A DNA stretch of 8,241 nt from an uncultured Mollicutes bacterium. Lineage in GTDB: Bacteria; Bacillota_I; Bacilli_A; Acholeplasmatales; Anaeroplasmataceae. Where the stretch lies: positions 1-8,241 of the forward strand of contig CAMWJY010000027.1 of NCBI GenBank assembly GCA_947174685.1, read 5' to 3'. The position numbers and the translations under genes were made by a program. A model generated the notes under the pieces. The model was not told the DNA's origin. It did not search any database and saw only the letters and a list, made by a program, of their open reading frames with translations. Positions 1 to 7,061 of the stretch are shown piece after piece; the first letter of the stretch is position 1, and every line of letters begins with the position of its first letter.

Positions 1-279
1 CTCTTGAGGAGCTTCTTCATTTAGCTCTTCTTCATAATCTTGAGGCTCTTCTATAGTTTCTTCTATAGGTTCTTCTGCAGGTAAATTCCACTCCTCTTGA
101 GGAGCTTCTTCATTTAGCTCTTCTTCATAATCTTGAGGCTCTTCTATAATTTCTTCCATAGGTCCTTCTGTAGGTAAATCCCATTCCTCTTGAGGAGCTT
201 CTTCATCTAATTCTTCTTCATAACTTTGAGGCCCTTCTATAGTCTCCTCCACAGGTTCATCTGCAGGCAAGTCTATTTC
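1..279 (-). repeat. Three 93-bp in-frame tandem repeats in the parC tail
   Basis: Three copies of a 93-bp unit lie head to tail at 1-93, 94-186 and 187-279, and the array may continue past base 1. By eye the first two copies differ at 6 of 93 bases; their first 55 bases are identical. The third differs from the second at about 18. Each unit encodes 31 residues (about 45% Glu/Asp, no Lys or Arg) containing a Y-E-E-E-L core and, at each junction, E-E-[WI]-[DN]-L-P. The period is an exact multiple of three, so the reading frame is kept. Higher identity toward the distal end suggests recent duplication. Confidence 0.95.
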
Positions 280-3246
280 TTCTTGAGAAATTTCATCACT
301 CTCTACATCCTCTTCAAAGTGGATTGGCTCTTCTTCAAGGGGTTCCTCTTCAATAGTTGAATCTTTAGAAGCTTCACTTGGCAAATCCCAAATATCCTTT
401 GGATCTTCTATTGAATCCTCTTCTAATTCTTCTGGTGAAGAATATGCACTTTCTTCTTCAACTTTTGGTAATTCCCATAAATCTTTAGGAGCTTTCTCTT
501 CCTTAACTTCCTCATCAAAGCGAATTGGTTCTTCCTTAGGAGATTCTGTAATTTCTTCTGGTAGATCCCATAAATTTATAGGGGTAGAATTCTTCTGCTT
601 GTGAATAGGAAAATCCTCTTCTTGCTTCAAAGCATCCTTTTGAAATTCTGTTGCTAAAATTTTATCAAGCTCATCTAGGATGTTTTCTTGTTTTTTAGAA
701 GATAGTAATGGCTTTTCATTTTCAGCTCCATCATCTAAATTAAATAAGGTTTGACGTTCCTCAATTAAATAGTCTCCTGAAACAATATCATCTGGTCTTG
801 ATGGTTTTGGTAACCATAAGCCTTCTGGATTGGTTAAACCATCAATTTGAATACTTCTACCTGTATCTGATACATTATACTTTAAAGAACGAGCCTCTAC
901 CCCATCATTACCATTTAAATAACGGATATCTACTCTAACATTTTCTCTAAATTGATTAGGTGTCATTTTTGCAGCATCAACTAAATAAATTGGATTTGTC
1001 TTTACCGGCTTAATCATTGTAGAGCCTGCTCTTGCACGTCTAGTTATAACAATGTCCGTAACACGCATTCTCTTTAAGGTATACCTTGTAGATAGTAACA
1101 AGAAATCATCTTCCTTATTCGCATAAAAGGCAGATACAACAGCGTCCTTTGGTCTTAAATTAATAGCTTTTACACCACCAGCATTACATCCATATAAGGA
1201 AATTTCACTAGCTCTAAAGCGTAAGCCTTCACAATTCTTTGTAAATACTAAAATTTCTAATGGATTATCGATAATATCTGCAGATACAAGCTTGTCATCA
1301 CCGCTTAATTTCATTGCCCGGACTGGCTTTGTATAACGATTAACATTAAACTCAGAAAGTAGAGTTTGCTTCATTGCACCCTTTGCGGTACACAACAATA
1401 CTGTATCTCCAGTATTGAAATTAGAAATTACAAAACAACGGATAAGCTTTTCCTTAGGAGCAATAGCTACTACACTATTGATGTAAGTACCAACATCCTT
1501 AAATTTACATTCAGCTATTTTATGAACGGGTAAGTAAATGAAATTACCTAAGGAGGTAAAGATAAGTAAAGTATCTAGTGTAGAAACCTCTCCTAAATAT
1601 AGTACAGCATCATTTTCCTTAAGGCCATTTGATTTGGCAGCATTGAAGGCCTTTATTGATGCACGCTTCATATAGCCATCTCGAGAAATAGAAATCATTA
1701 CCTGTTCTTTAGAAATTAAATCTGCTTCATCAAATTTAATGGTTGTAGAGGCTTCCTTATCAATTACTGTTCTACGTTCTACGGTAACAGCCTTACCAAC
1801 CTCTGCTAATTCTTTTATAATGACTTTAACAAGCTCACGTTCAGAGCTTAAAATTCTTTCATAGATTTCAATATTTTCATGAAGTTCTTTATCTTCTTCC
1901 ATAAGAATTGTGATATCCTGATTAGATAGCTTATATAATTGCATCATTACAATTGCTTCAGCTTGTTCTTCTGTAAAGGCAAATTGCTTCATTAAATTTT
2001 GCTTAGAATCAGCTTTATTCTTACTAGCACGGATAGTCTTGATAACTTCATCTAGTACAGAAATCATCTTCACTAAGCCTTCTACGATATGAAGTCTTTT
2101 ACGAGCTTTAATCAAATCAAAATTTGTACGATTAGTAACAACCTGCTTATAATGATTAATATAAGCATCTAAAATAGGTAAAACACCTAGACGCATAGGT
2201 CTACGATCACAAATAGAAACCATATTATAATTTACAGAAACCTGTAAATCTGTATTTTTAAATAAATATGCCATAATAGCAGATACATTGGCATTCTTCT
2301 TTAAGTCAATCGCAATTCTTAAGCCATCACGACCAGACTCATCTCTAACCTCAGCAACATCAGGAATCTTGCCATCCATACGAAGCTGTTCAATCTTTTC
2401 TACAGTTTTAGATTTAACTGTATCGTAAGGAATCTCTGTGATAACAACACGCTTACAGTTATTGCCCATATCCTCTAAATTGTATTTAGAACGAACAATA
2501 ACAGCACCCGCACCCGTTAAGAATGCCTCTCTAATGCCTTCAGTTCCTAGGATAATACCTCCTGTAGGAAAATCAGGTCCTGGCATAATTTCTAGTAGGT
2601 CATCTAAAGTCATATCAGGATTTTGTAGCTTAGCTATGGTTGCGTTAATGACTTCATTAAAATTATGTGTAGGAATATAGGTAGCATAACCTGAAGAAAT
2701 ACCCATACAGCCATTGACTAAAAGGTTAGGGAATTTCGCAGGTAATACGGTTGGTTCTACTTCCTCTTCATCAAAGTTAGGAATGAAAGGAACTGTATTC
2801 TTATCAATATCTTTAAGTAAGAATTCTGCATTCTTACTCATACGTGCTTCAGTATAACGCATAGCAGCTGGACCATCGCCATCCATACTACCATTGTTAC
2901 CATGCATATCAATTAAGCTAACACCCATCTTCCAGCTTTGACTCATACGCACTAAAGCCTCATAGATAGAGGAATCTCCGTGAGGGTGGTATTTACCCAT
3001 AACCTCACCCGTGATACGAGCTGACTTTTTATATGGAGCATTTGCTGTAATCTTTAGTTCATTCATCGCATATAAAATACGTCTTTGAACTGGCTTTAAA
3101 CCATCTCTGATATCAGGAATGGCACGCTCTTGGATGATATACTTAGAATATCTACCAAAGCGGTCACCAACAACCTCTTCAAGTTTAGATTCTTGGAAGG
3201 TTTCTGCCAGAAATTTATCTAATTTATCTTTAATATTCTTAGCCAT
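1..3246 (-). CDS. parC: DNA topoisomerase IV subunit A, with long acidic repeat tail (3' end outside window)
   Basis: This is the DNA-cleaving and religating subunit of topoisomerase IV, which decatenates daughter chromosomes with ParE. The frame stays open from ATG 3246 to base 1: 1082 codons without a stop, so the gene is cut by the window edge. The winged-helix breakage-reunion domain is at the N-terminus, with the active-site tyrosine in RYTEAR at Tyr131. The quinolone-determining segment HPHGDSSIYEAM has Ser92 and Glu96, the usual susceptible-type residues. The GyrA/ParC-type C-terminal domain follows, roughly residues 500-810. Gram-positive ParC is normally about 800-820 residues. Here an Asp/Glu-rich tail of at least about 260 residues is added, with W-x-L-P motifs at W893, W924, W953, I991, W1022 and W1053. 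ParC rather than GyrA is chosen because parE is directly upstream and plsY is next door. The start is fixed by AGGAGGG five bases upstream. Confidence 0.96.
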   Translation of the reverse strand, partial: MAKNIKDKLDKFLAETFQESKLEEVVGDRFGRYSKYIIQERAIPDIRDGLKPVQRRILYAMNELKITANAPYKKSARITGEVMGKYHPHGDSSIYEALVRMSQSWKMGVSLIDMHGNNGSMDGDGPAAMRYTEARMSKNAEFLLKDIDKNTVPFIPNFDEEEVEPTVLPAKFPNLLVNGCMGISSGYATYIPTHNFNEVINATIAKLQNPDMTLDDLLEIMPGPDFPTGGIILGTEGIREAFLTGAGAVIVRSKYNLEDMGNNCKRVVITEIPYDTVKSKTVEKIEQLRMDGKIPDVAEVRDESGRDGLRIAIDLKKNANVSAIMAYLFKNTDLQVSVNYNMVSICDRRPMRLGVLPILDAYINHYKQVVTNRTNFDLIKARKRLHIVEGLVKMISVLDEVIKTIRASKNKADSKQNLMKQFAFTEEQAEAIVMMQLYKLSNQDITILMEEDKELHENIEIYERILSSERELVKVIIKELAEVGKAVTVERRTVIDKEASTTIKFDEADLISKEQVMISISRDGYMKRASIKAFNAAKSNGLKENDAVLYLGEVSTLDTLLIFTSLGNFIYLPVHKIAECKFKDVGTYINSVVAIAPKEKLIRCFVISNFNTGDTVLLCTAKGAMKQTLLSEFNVNRYTKPVRAMKLSGDDKLVSADIIDNPLEILVFTKNCEGLRFRASEISLYGCNAGGVKAINLRPKDAVVSAFYANKEDDFLLLSTRYTLKRMRVTDIVITRRARAGSTMIKPVKTNPIYLVDAAKMTPNQFRENVRVDIRYLNGNDGVEARSLKYNVSDTGRSIQIDGLTNPEGLWLPKPSRPDDIVSGDYLIEERQTLFNLDDGAENEKPLLSSKKQENILDELDKILATEFQKDALKQEEDFPIHKQKNSTPINLWDLPEEITESPKEEPIRFDEEVKEEKAPKDLWELPKVEEESAYSSPEELEEDSIEDPKDIWDLPSEASKDSTIEEEPLEEEPIHFEEDVESDEISQEEIDLPADEPVEETIEGPQSYEEELDEEAPQEEWDLPTEGPMEEIIEEPQDYEEELNEEAPQEEWNLPAEEPIEETIEEPQDYEEELNEEAPQE
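280..600 (-). repeat. Degenerate ~31-residue repeats with WxLP motif (parC tail)
   Basis: Upstream in the coding sequence, the same repeat continues in diverged form. L-W-D-L-P is encoded around 568-570, L-W-E-L-P around 475-477 and I-W-D-L-P around 388-390. An E-I-D-L-P version, with Ile for Trp, sits at 274-276. Spacings from one motif to the next, from the N-terminal side, are 31, 29, 38, 31 and 31 residues. Two copies also share a P-I-[RH]-F-[DE]-E-[ED]-V block. Nucleotide similarity is largely lost but the motif and period persist, which suggests selection on the peptide motif. Confidence 0.8.
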
Positions 3247-3251
3247 AATAC

Positions 3252-3258
3252 CCTCCTA
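3252..3258 (-). promoter_or_regulatory. parC ribosome binding site overlapping parE stop codon
   Basis: On the minus strand the parE stop TAG runs directly into the parC Shine-Dalgarno as TAGGAGGG, and ATG follows five bases after AGGAGG. A ribosome terminating on parE therefore sits on the parC initiation region. This favours translational coupling and balanced subunit synthesis (inference). Confidence 0.85.
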
Positions 3259-5160
3259 TACTTCCTCTAATGTGAACTGAACATGGTTTTCAAGCCAATC
3301 TCTACGACGCATAGCATCATTACCCATTAAAATATCAATTTCAGCCTCAGCCTCAGATAAATCCTCTAGCTTCACCTGAATTAAGCTTCTTGTTTCTGGG
3401 TTCATCGTTGTGTCCCATAGCTGTTCAGCATTCATTTCACCTAGACCTTTATAACGCTGTACAAGAGTCTGTGTATTACATTTAGCAAGGATTTGATCCT
3501 TTTCCTCATTTGTCCAAGCATAAATAATTTCTTCTTTCTTACCACGCTTAGTAATCTTAAATAATGGTGGACAAGCGATATAAACTCTTCCATCTTCTAT
3601 TAATGGTCGCATATACCTAAAGAAGAAGGTTAAAAGTAGAACCTGAATATGGGCACCATCATCATCAGCATCGGTCATGATGATAATCTTTTTATAATTA
3701 CATTTCTTCAAATCAAAGGCACTACCATAATCTGCACCTATGGTATAAATCATAGTTGCGATTTCTTCATTTTTAAGTACGGCATCTGCAGAAGCACGCT
3801 CTGTATTTAATACCTTACCACGTAGAGGTAGTATTGCCTGGTATTTACGATCACGACCTTGTTTTGCAGAACCACCAGCTGAATCACCCTCTACTAGATA
3901 TAATTCATTGATCTCTTTATTCTTTTCACTTGTAGGAGCAAGCTTAGTAGAAAGGTTCATTTCTTTCTTATCTTTTTTATCTAAACGAGCTTGATTTCTA
4001 GCTTTACGAGCTTCCTCTCTAGCTTCTGCTTCTTTTATAGCCTTTTTGACGATGGCTTCTGATAAGCTTTTATTTTCAATTAAATAAAAGGATAGCTTAT
4101 CATATAAAACCATATCTACAGCTGTCTTAGCTAAAGGAGTTCCAAGCTTACCCTTGGTTTGTCCTTCAAACTCAAGCAGGTTTTCTGTGATTCTTACAGA
4201 TACAACAGCGGTCATACCTGCACGGATATCAGTACCATCTAAAGCTTGAATCTTACCTAATAAATTAAATTTTTTCGCATAGTCATTGAAGGCTCTAGTT
4301 AATGCAGACTTAAAGCCTGTTTCATGTGAACCACCATCAGAGGTACGAACATTGTTAACAAAGGATACAATTGTCTCACTATAGGTATCGACAAATTGTA
4401 ATGCTACTTCAACCTCTATAGTTTCATAGACACCATCAAAATAAGCTACAGGATGTGCTGGATGCTTATTAGCATCTAAGAAGGTTACATATTCAGAGAT
4501 ACCATTTTCATATATAAATGTATCTGACTTGCCACTTCTTTTATCGATTAAAACCATCTTAAGGTTTTTAATTAAAAATGCACTTTCTCTTAGTCTTGTT
4601 TTAATTGTCTCGTAGTTATAAAGCGTCGTTGAAAAAACCTCAGGATCTGGTTTGAAGGTTACAATCGTACCTGTTTTCTTCGTATCTCCTAAAATCTCTA
4701 ATGGTCCTACAATTGAACCACCCTTTTCAAAACGCATTCTATGGATCTTTCCCTCACGCATAGAGGTAACCTCCATAAATGTAGATAGAGCATTTACTAC
4801 AGATCCACCCACACCATGAAGACCTCCAGAGGTCTTATAGCCATTGCCACCAAATTTACCACCGGCATTCAGCTTTGTATAAATAATCTCCATTGTATTT
4901 TTTCCTGTCGCATGCTTACCACAAGGAACACCACGTCCTTGATCTGAAACTGTGATGGAGTTATCATGATTAATTGTTAAAACAATTTCTCTACCATATC
5001 CAGATAATGCCTCATCAATTGCATTATCTACTATTTCCCATACTAAATGGTGTAATCCACGTTCATCCGTGGAACCAATATACATACCAGGACGCTTACG
5101 CACATGTTCTAGGCCTTCTAGAACGGTTATGGAATCGTCATTGTAAGTATTTGCTGCCAT
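3256..5160 (-). CDS. parE: DNA topoisomerase IV subunit B (ATPase)
   Basis: This is the ATP-hydrolysing subunit of topoisomerase IV; it forms the ParE2-ParC2 heterotetramer. The product is 634 residues, normal for the family. The GHKL ATPase domain has Glu42 and Asn46 in E-I-V-D-N-A-I-D-E-A-L, Asp73 in D-Q-G-R-G-V-P, and the ATP-lid glycines in GGLHGVGGSVVNALS (112-126). The transducer domain carries QTKGKLG. The TOPRIM domain has EGDSAGG with Glu424 and TDADDDG with Asp497 and Asp499, the metal-binding acidic residues. RYKGLGEMN and the C-terminal MNPETR block are typical. A GTG three codons upstream (5169) keeps the frame open, but it lies inside the GGGTGAT ribosome binding sequence, so ATG 5160 is preferred. 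It is called ParE rather than GyrB from the adjacent parC and the divergent plsY. parC follows after 9 bp. Confidence 0.96.
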   Translation of the reverse strand: MAANTYNDDSITVLEGLEHVRKRPGMYIGSTDERGLHHLVWEIVDNAIDEALSGYGREIVLTINHDNSITVSDQGRGVPCGKHATGKNTMEIIYTKLNAGGKFGGNGYKTSGGLHGVGGSVVNALSTFMEVTSMREGKIHRMRFEKGGSIVGPLEILGDTKKTGTIVTFKPDPEVFSTTLYNYETIKTRLRESAFLIKNLKMVLIDKRSGKSDTFIYENGISEYVTFLDANKHPAHPVAYFDGVYETIEVEVALQFVDTYSETIVSFVNNVRTSDGGSHETGFKSALTRAFNDYAKKFNLLGKIQALDGTDIRAGMTAVVSVRITENLLEFEGQTKGKLGTPLAKTAVDMVLYDKLSFYLIENKSLSEAIVKKAIKEAEAREEARKARNQARLDKKDKKEMNLSTKLAPTSEKNKEINELYLVEGDSAGGSAKQGRDRKYQAILPLRGKVLNTERASADAVLKNEEIATMIYTIGADYGSAFDLKKCNYKKIIIMTDADDDGAHIQVLLLTFFFRYMRPLIEDGRVYIACPPLFKITKRGKKEEIIYAWTNEEKDQILAKCNTQTLVQRYKGLGEMNAEQLWDTTMNPETRSLIQVKLEDLSEAEAEIDILMGNDAMRRRDWLENHVQFTLEEV

Positions 5161-5190
5161 TAAAATCACCCTTTTTTCAATATTATATAT

Positions 5191-5219
5191 ATAATACCAT
5201 AAAATTACATTTTTCTCAA
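5191..5219 (-). promoter_or_regulatory. parE-parC promoter
   Basis: On the minus strand TTGAGA (5219-5214) and TATTAT (5196-5191) are separated by 17 bp. A TG one base before the -10 gives an extended -10. The start would lie near 5184, leaving a leader of about 24 nt before ATG 5160 that carries GGGTGAT as the ribosome binding site. The -10 is part of a perfect 16-bp AT palindrome at 5181-5196. Confidence 0.7.
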
Positions 5220-5239
5220 GAATTCGAAGTGCATTTTCT

Positions 5240-5268
5240 TTGACTTAAAGCCAAAAAAAGTTTATAAT
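5240..5268 (+). promoter_or_regulatory. plsY promoter
   Basis: TTGACT (5240-5245) and TATAAT (5263-5268) have a 17-bp spacer, close to the sigma-A consensus. Transcription should start near 5275, almost on top of the AAGGAGG at 5275-5281, so the leader is very short. The -35 elements of this promoter and the divergent parE promoter are only 20 bp apart. Confidence 0.8.
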
Positions 5269-5272
5269 AGTG

Positions 5273-5293
5273 CTAAGGAGGATGGCTCCTAAG
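5273..5293 (+). promoter_or_regulatory. Hairpin holding the plsY Shine-Dalgarno and first ATG
   Basis: AGGAG (5276-5280) can pair with CTCCT (5286-5290) around a GATGG loop that contains the first in-frame ATG (5282-5284). Two more pairs extend the stem beyond an A-A mismatch. The Shine-Dalgarno AGGAGG abuts this ATG with no spacing, which is unfavourable for initiation there. The next in-frame ATGs are at 5300 and 5309. Confidence 0.45.
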
Positions 5294-5995
5294 AGCTATA
5301 TGAAAGTTATGCAAGCATTAGATATTGTCATTGTCATTTTATTTATTATTCTATCCTATCTCATTGGTTCTATCCCCTTTGGTGTAGTATTAGGAAAATT
5401 AATCTGTAAAAAAGATATCCGTGAATACGGAAGTAAAAATATAGGTACAACAAATGCCATTCGTGTTTTAGGTAAAAAGGTGGGCTTTCTTGTCTTCTTC
5501 TGTGATGTATTAAAAGGAGCCTTCGTAATGATTATTATAAGAATTTTAAGTGCCACTAAAGTATGGGTGACCCCAGAACAAATTGACTTGTTTCTCTTTG
5601 GTGCAGCTGCAATAATAGGACACTCCTTTTCTATATTCTTAGATTTTAAGGGAGGCAAAGCCGTAGCTACTTCTTTAGGTGTTGTATTATTCTTAACCCC
5701 TATTCCAGCAATTGCTTGTCTAATCATATTTGGAGTTGTCTTCTACACTACAAAATATGTTTCCCTTGCTTCTACCGGAGCAACAATTACAGTCATCGCT
5801 ACAGCATGGATACTCTATGTTTTCGGAGTTGCTGATGTAACAAATTTTGGTCTTTATTTTATTGCTAAGCCTACCTTGGCAGTAGCTATTCTTTATTCTA
5901 TATTAGCAATGCTTATCATCATCAAGCATTTCAAGAATTATAAGCGACTTTTAAATGGAACAGAAAACAGTTTTAGAAAGAAAAAAGCTGCATAA
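5282..5995 (+). CDS. plsY: Acyl-phosphate:glycerol-3-phosphate acyltransferase PlsY
   Basis: This integral membrane enzyme transfers the acyl group from acyl-phosphate (made by PlsX) to glycerol-3-phosphate. The product is lysophosphatidic acid, in the first committed step of phospholipid synthesis. The protein is 237 residues from ATG 5282, slightly longer than the usual ~200, with about five hydrophobic segments. The three family motifs are present: SYLIGSIPFG (25-34), GSKNIGTTNAIRVLGKK (50-66) and GHSFSIFLDFKGGKAVATS (113-131). In the last, Ser117 stands where Pro is common. The C-terminus is basic (RKKKAA). The start is uncertain: AGGAGG touches ATG 5282, so 5300 (231 aa) or 5309 (228 aa) may be the real start; the earliest family motif is downstream of all three. 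A GTG at 5270 lies too close to the -10 to be used. The gene is divergent from parE and ends at its own terminator. Confidence 0.94.
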   Translation: MAPKSYMKVMQALDIVIVILFIILSYLIGSIPFGVVLGKLICKKDIREYGSKNIGTTNAIRVLGKKVGFLVFFCDVLKGAFVMIIIRILSATKVWVTPEQIDLFLFGAAAIIGHSFSIFLDFKGGKAVATSLGVVLFLTPIPAIACLIIFGVVFYTTKYVSLASTGATITVIATAWILYVFGVADVTNFGLYFIAKPTLAVAILYSILAMLIIIKHFKNYKRLLNGTENSFRKKKAA

Positions 5996-6012
5996 CTAAA
6001 TTATAAGAAACG

Positions 6013-6045
6013 GCTCTTAAGAGATAAATCTTTAGAGCTTTTTTT
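6013..6045 (+). terminator. Rho-independent terminator of plsY
   Basis: GCTCT (6013-6017) pairs with AGAGC (6034-6038). After one T-T mismatch the stem continues with four more pairs (AAGA with TCTT) around a six-base loop. A run of seven T follows at 6039-6045. It begins 18 bases after the plsY stop codon. Confidence 0.85.
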
Positions 6046-6091
6046 CTTCTAGTGAAGCAATCTACCCTAACTGGAAAAGCATACTTGATTA

Positions 6092-6100
6092 TGTTATAAT
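6092..6100 (+). promoter_or_regulatory. Extended -10 promoter upstream of gene remnant
   Basis: TGTTATAAT at 6092-6100 is a perfect extended -10 (TG, one base, TATAAT). The -35 position (about 6072-6077, TGGAAA) matches poorly, as is tolerated by extended -10 promoters. It lies after the plsY terminator and 7 bases before the ATG at 6108. There is no Shine-Dalgarno, so any transcript would be nearly leaderless. Confidence 0.45.
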
Positions 6101-6107
6101 TTTTGAT

Positions 6108-6242
6108 ATGAAAAAACTATCGAATAAACTGCCCAAAAAGAAAAAATTATTATAGGCATTTCATTTTTCTTTCAAACAATCTAGGAGTACTTCATGCGGG
6201 TAAAGCAGATAGTGGTATATCAAACTGGGATTTAAATTTATA
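6108..6242 (+). pseudogene. Possible remnant of a small membrane/secreted protein
   Basis: No intact gene is present. Reading from ATG 6108 gives MKKLSNKLPKKKKLL and a stop, like a positively charged N-terminus. A second frame over the same stretch continues KIIIGISFFFQTI, a hydrophobic segment. A third frame gives NLGVLHAGKADSGISNWDLNL and stops at 6240-6242. Joined through two frameshifts these pieces look like a signal-anchor N-terminus followed by an extracytoplasmic start, so decay of a real gene is plausible. I do not recognise the family, and chance cannot be excluded over so short a stretch. The rest of the plsY-to-nucleotidyltransferase gap (6047-6107 and 6243-6303) shows nothing else that I can identify. 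Confidence 0.3.
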
Positions 6243-6303
6243 AGCTATGCAAGAAACCTATTCTTCTTCACTCTTTATTTTCTTATTTTTGATTTCTAAT
6301 TAA

Positions 6304-6337
6304 CAAATGGCGACAGTTACTCCCTTGTCGCCATTTG
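6304..6337 (-). terminator. 12-bp perfect hairpin after the nucleotidyltransferase gene
   Basis: CAAATGGCGACA (6304-6315) is the exact reverse complement of 6326-6337. One more G-T pair closes an eight-base loop. It begins one base after the minus-strand stop codon (6341-6339). It is GC-richer than its surroundings and is probably the transcription terminator or 3' stabiliser of the two-gene operon. The T-run after it on the minus strand is weak (TTTGTTAATT), so intrinsic termination may be inefficient. Confidence 0.6.
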
Positions 6338-6338
6338 C

Positions 6339-7061
6339 TTATTGCTCTTCTCTTTGTCGCTTTTTCTCTAGCGTTTCAGCAATAACATCATTTATGTTAT
6401 CTTGCTTTACTACAGTTGAATTTTTCTTAATCATTTCTGAAAGAACTTCTTTTGCCTCTTTTTCGTACTCACTAAGTTCAATAAACAAAGCTTGGAGATC
6501 TTCGCAAGCAAGAATCTTAATTAGGAGTTCTCTTGCATAATTTGAGACATTATCCCAATTCCCATATAGATTGCAGATGGCCTTATCAATCATTTCGTAA
6601 GTAAGTGGATTTCCTGCCAACTGTTGTTCATACACAATACCTGTTACATCTGATAAATCATTCTTATATTGTCTGCCAGATACCAACTTCATTGCAACAA
6701 GATATTCAGCACGAATGGTGCGTATTTTAAGAACATTGGAAAATGTTTTGTAATACTCAGAATATTGAACTATCTTGGGAGTATATGATATTGTTTTCTT
6801 GAAGTCATCATTAAGCCAGCCGTTAGGTAATCCGAATTTATCACCAACTGCATTTATTGCTTCTTTCATAATTGCAGGTGATTCGTAACTCGCATCTATA
6901 TCATAAGATGCATTGCGGAACTCATAGTTTATCAATATAGATGCTCCACCAACCAATATCATTTCAGCAGGTGTTCCACGTCCTCTTTTCTTATACTCTT
7001 TAGCAAGTTCTTTCAAACAGCCTTCAAGATTCTCTTTTGTAAAAGGACCATTAATATACAT
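6339..7061 (-). CDS. AbiEii/DUF6036-like nucleotidyltransferase, putative toxin
   Basis: The protein is 240 residues from ATG 7061 and resembles the polymerase-beta-type nucleotidyltransferases grouped as AbiEii/DUF6036. The motif V-G-G-A-S (37-41) is followed by Y-D-I-D-A, with Asp54 and Asp56 as the likely metal-binding pair. A block R-A-E-Y-L-V-A-M-K-L (117-126) then Y-K-N-D-L-S-D (132-138) matches the K...D pattern late in AbiEii-type domains. The last ~80 residues are helical and charged, ending in KKRQREEQ. In characterised relatives (AbiEii, MenA) such enzymes act as toxins, some by adding nucleotides to tRNA; that activity here is inference. The frame opens at GTG 7073, but ATG 7061 has a better-placed GTGAG upstream. 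It overlaps the upstream XRE gene by 11 bp (23 bp from the GTG), implying translational coupling. It has no visible signal peptide or membrane segment. Confidence 0.8.
   Translation of the reverse strand: MYINGPFTKENLEGCLKELAKEYKKRGRGTPAEMILVGGASILINYEFRNASYDIDASYESPAIMKEAINAVGDKFGLPNGWLNDDFKKTISYTPKIVQYSEYYKTFSNVLKIRTIRAEYLVAMKLVSGRQYKNDLSDVTGIVYEQQLAGNPLTYEMIDKAICNLYGNWDNVSNYARELLIKILACEDLQALFIELSEYEKEAKEVLSEMIKKNSTVVKQDNINDVIAETLEKKRQREEQ

Noticed and set aside
1..279. Regular repeats suggesting a CRISPR array
   Set aside because: The 93-bp units are contiguous, have no spacers, and lie in frame within the open parC coding sequence.
2438..2680. Plus-strand open frame of 80 codons
   Set aside because: It lies antisense inside the conserved parC catalytic region, and its protein has no recognisable features.
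4974..5243. Plus-strand open frame of 89 codons
   Set aside because: It is antisense to the parE ATPase domain and crosses the parE promoter; no ribosome binding site.
5270..5284. GTG at 5270 as the plsY start
   Set aside because: It lies two bases after the -10 box, upstream of the expected transcription start, so it would not be in the mRNA.
5356..5727. Minus-strand open frame of 123 codons
   Set aside because: It is a shadow of plsY, whose family motifs are in the plus-strand frame.
6307..6540. Plus-strand open frame of 77 codons starting in the hairpin
   Set aside because: It is antisense to the 3' end of the nucleotidyltransferase gene; its start codon sits in the hairpin stem with no ribosome binding site.
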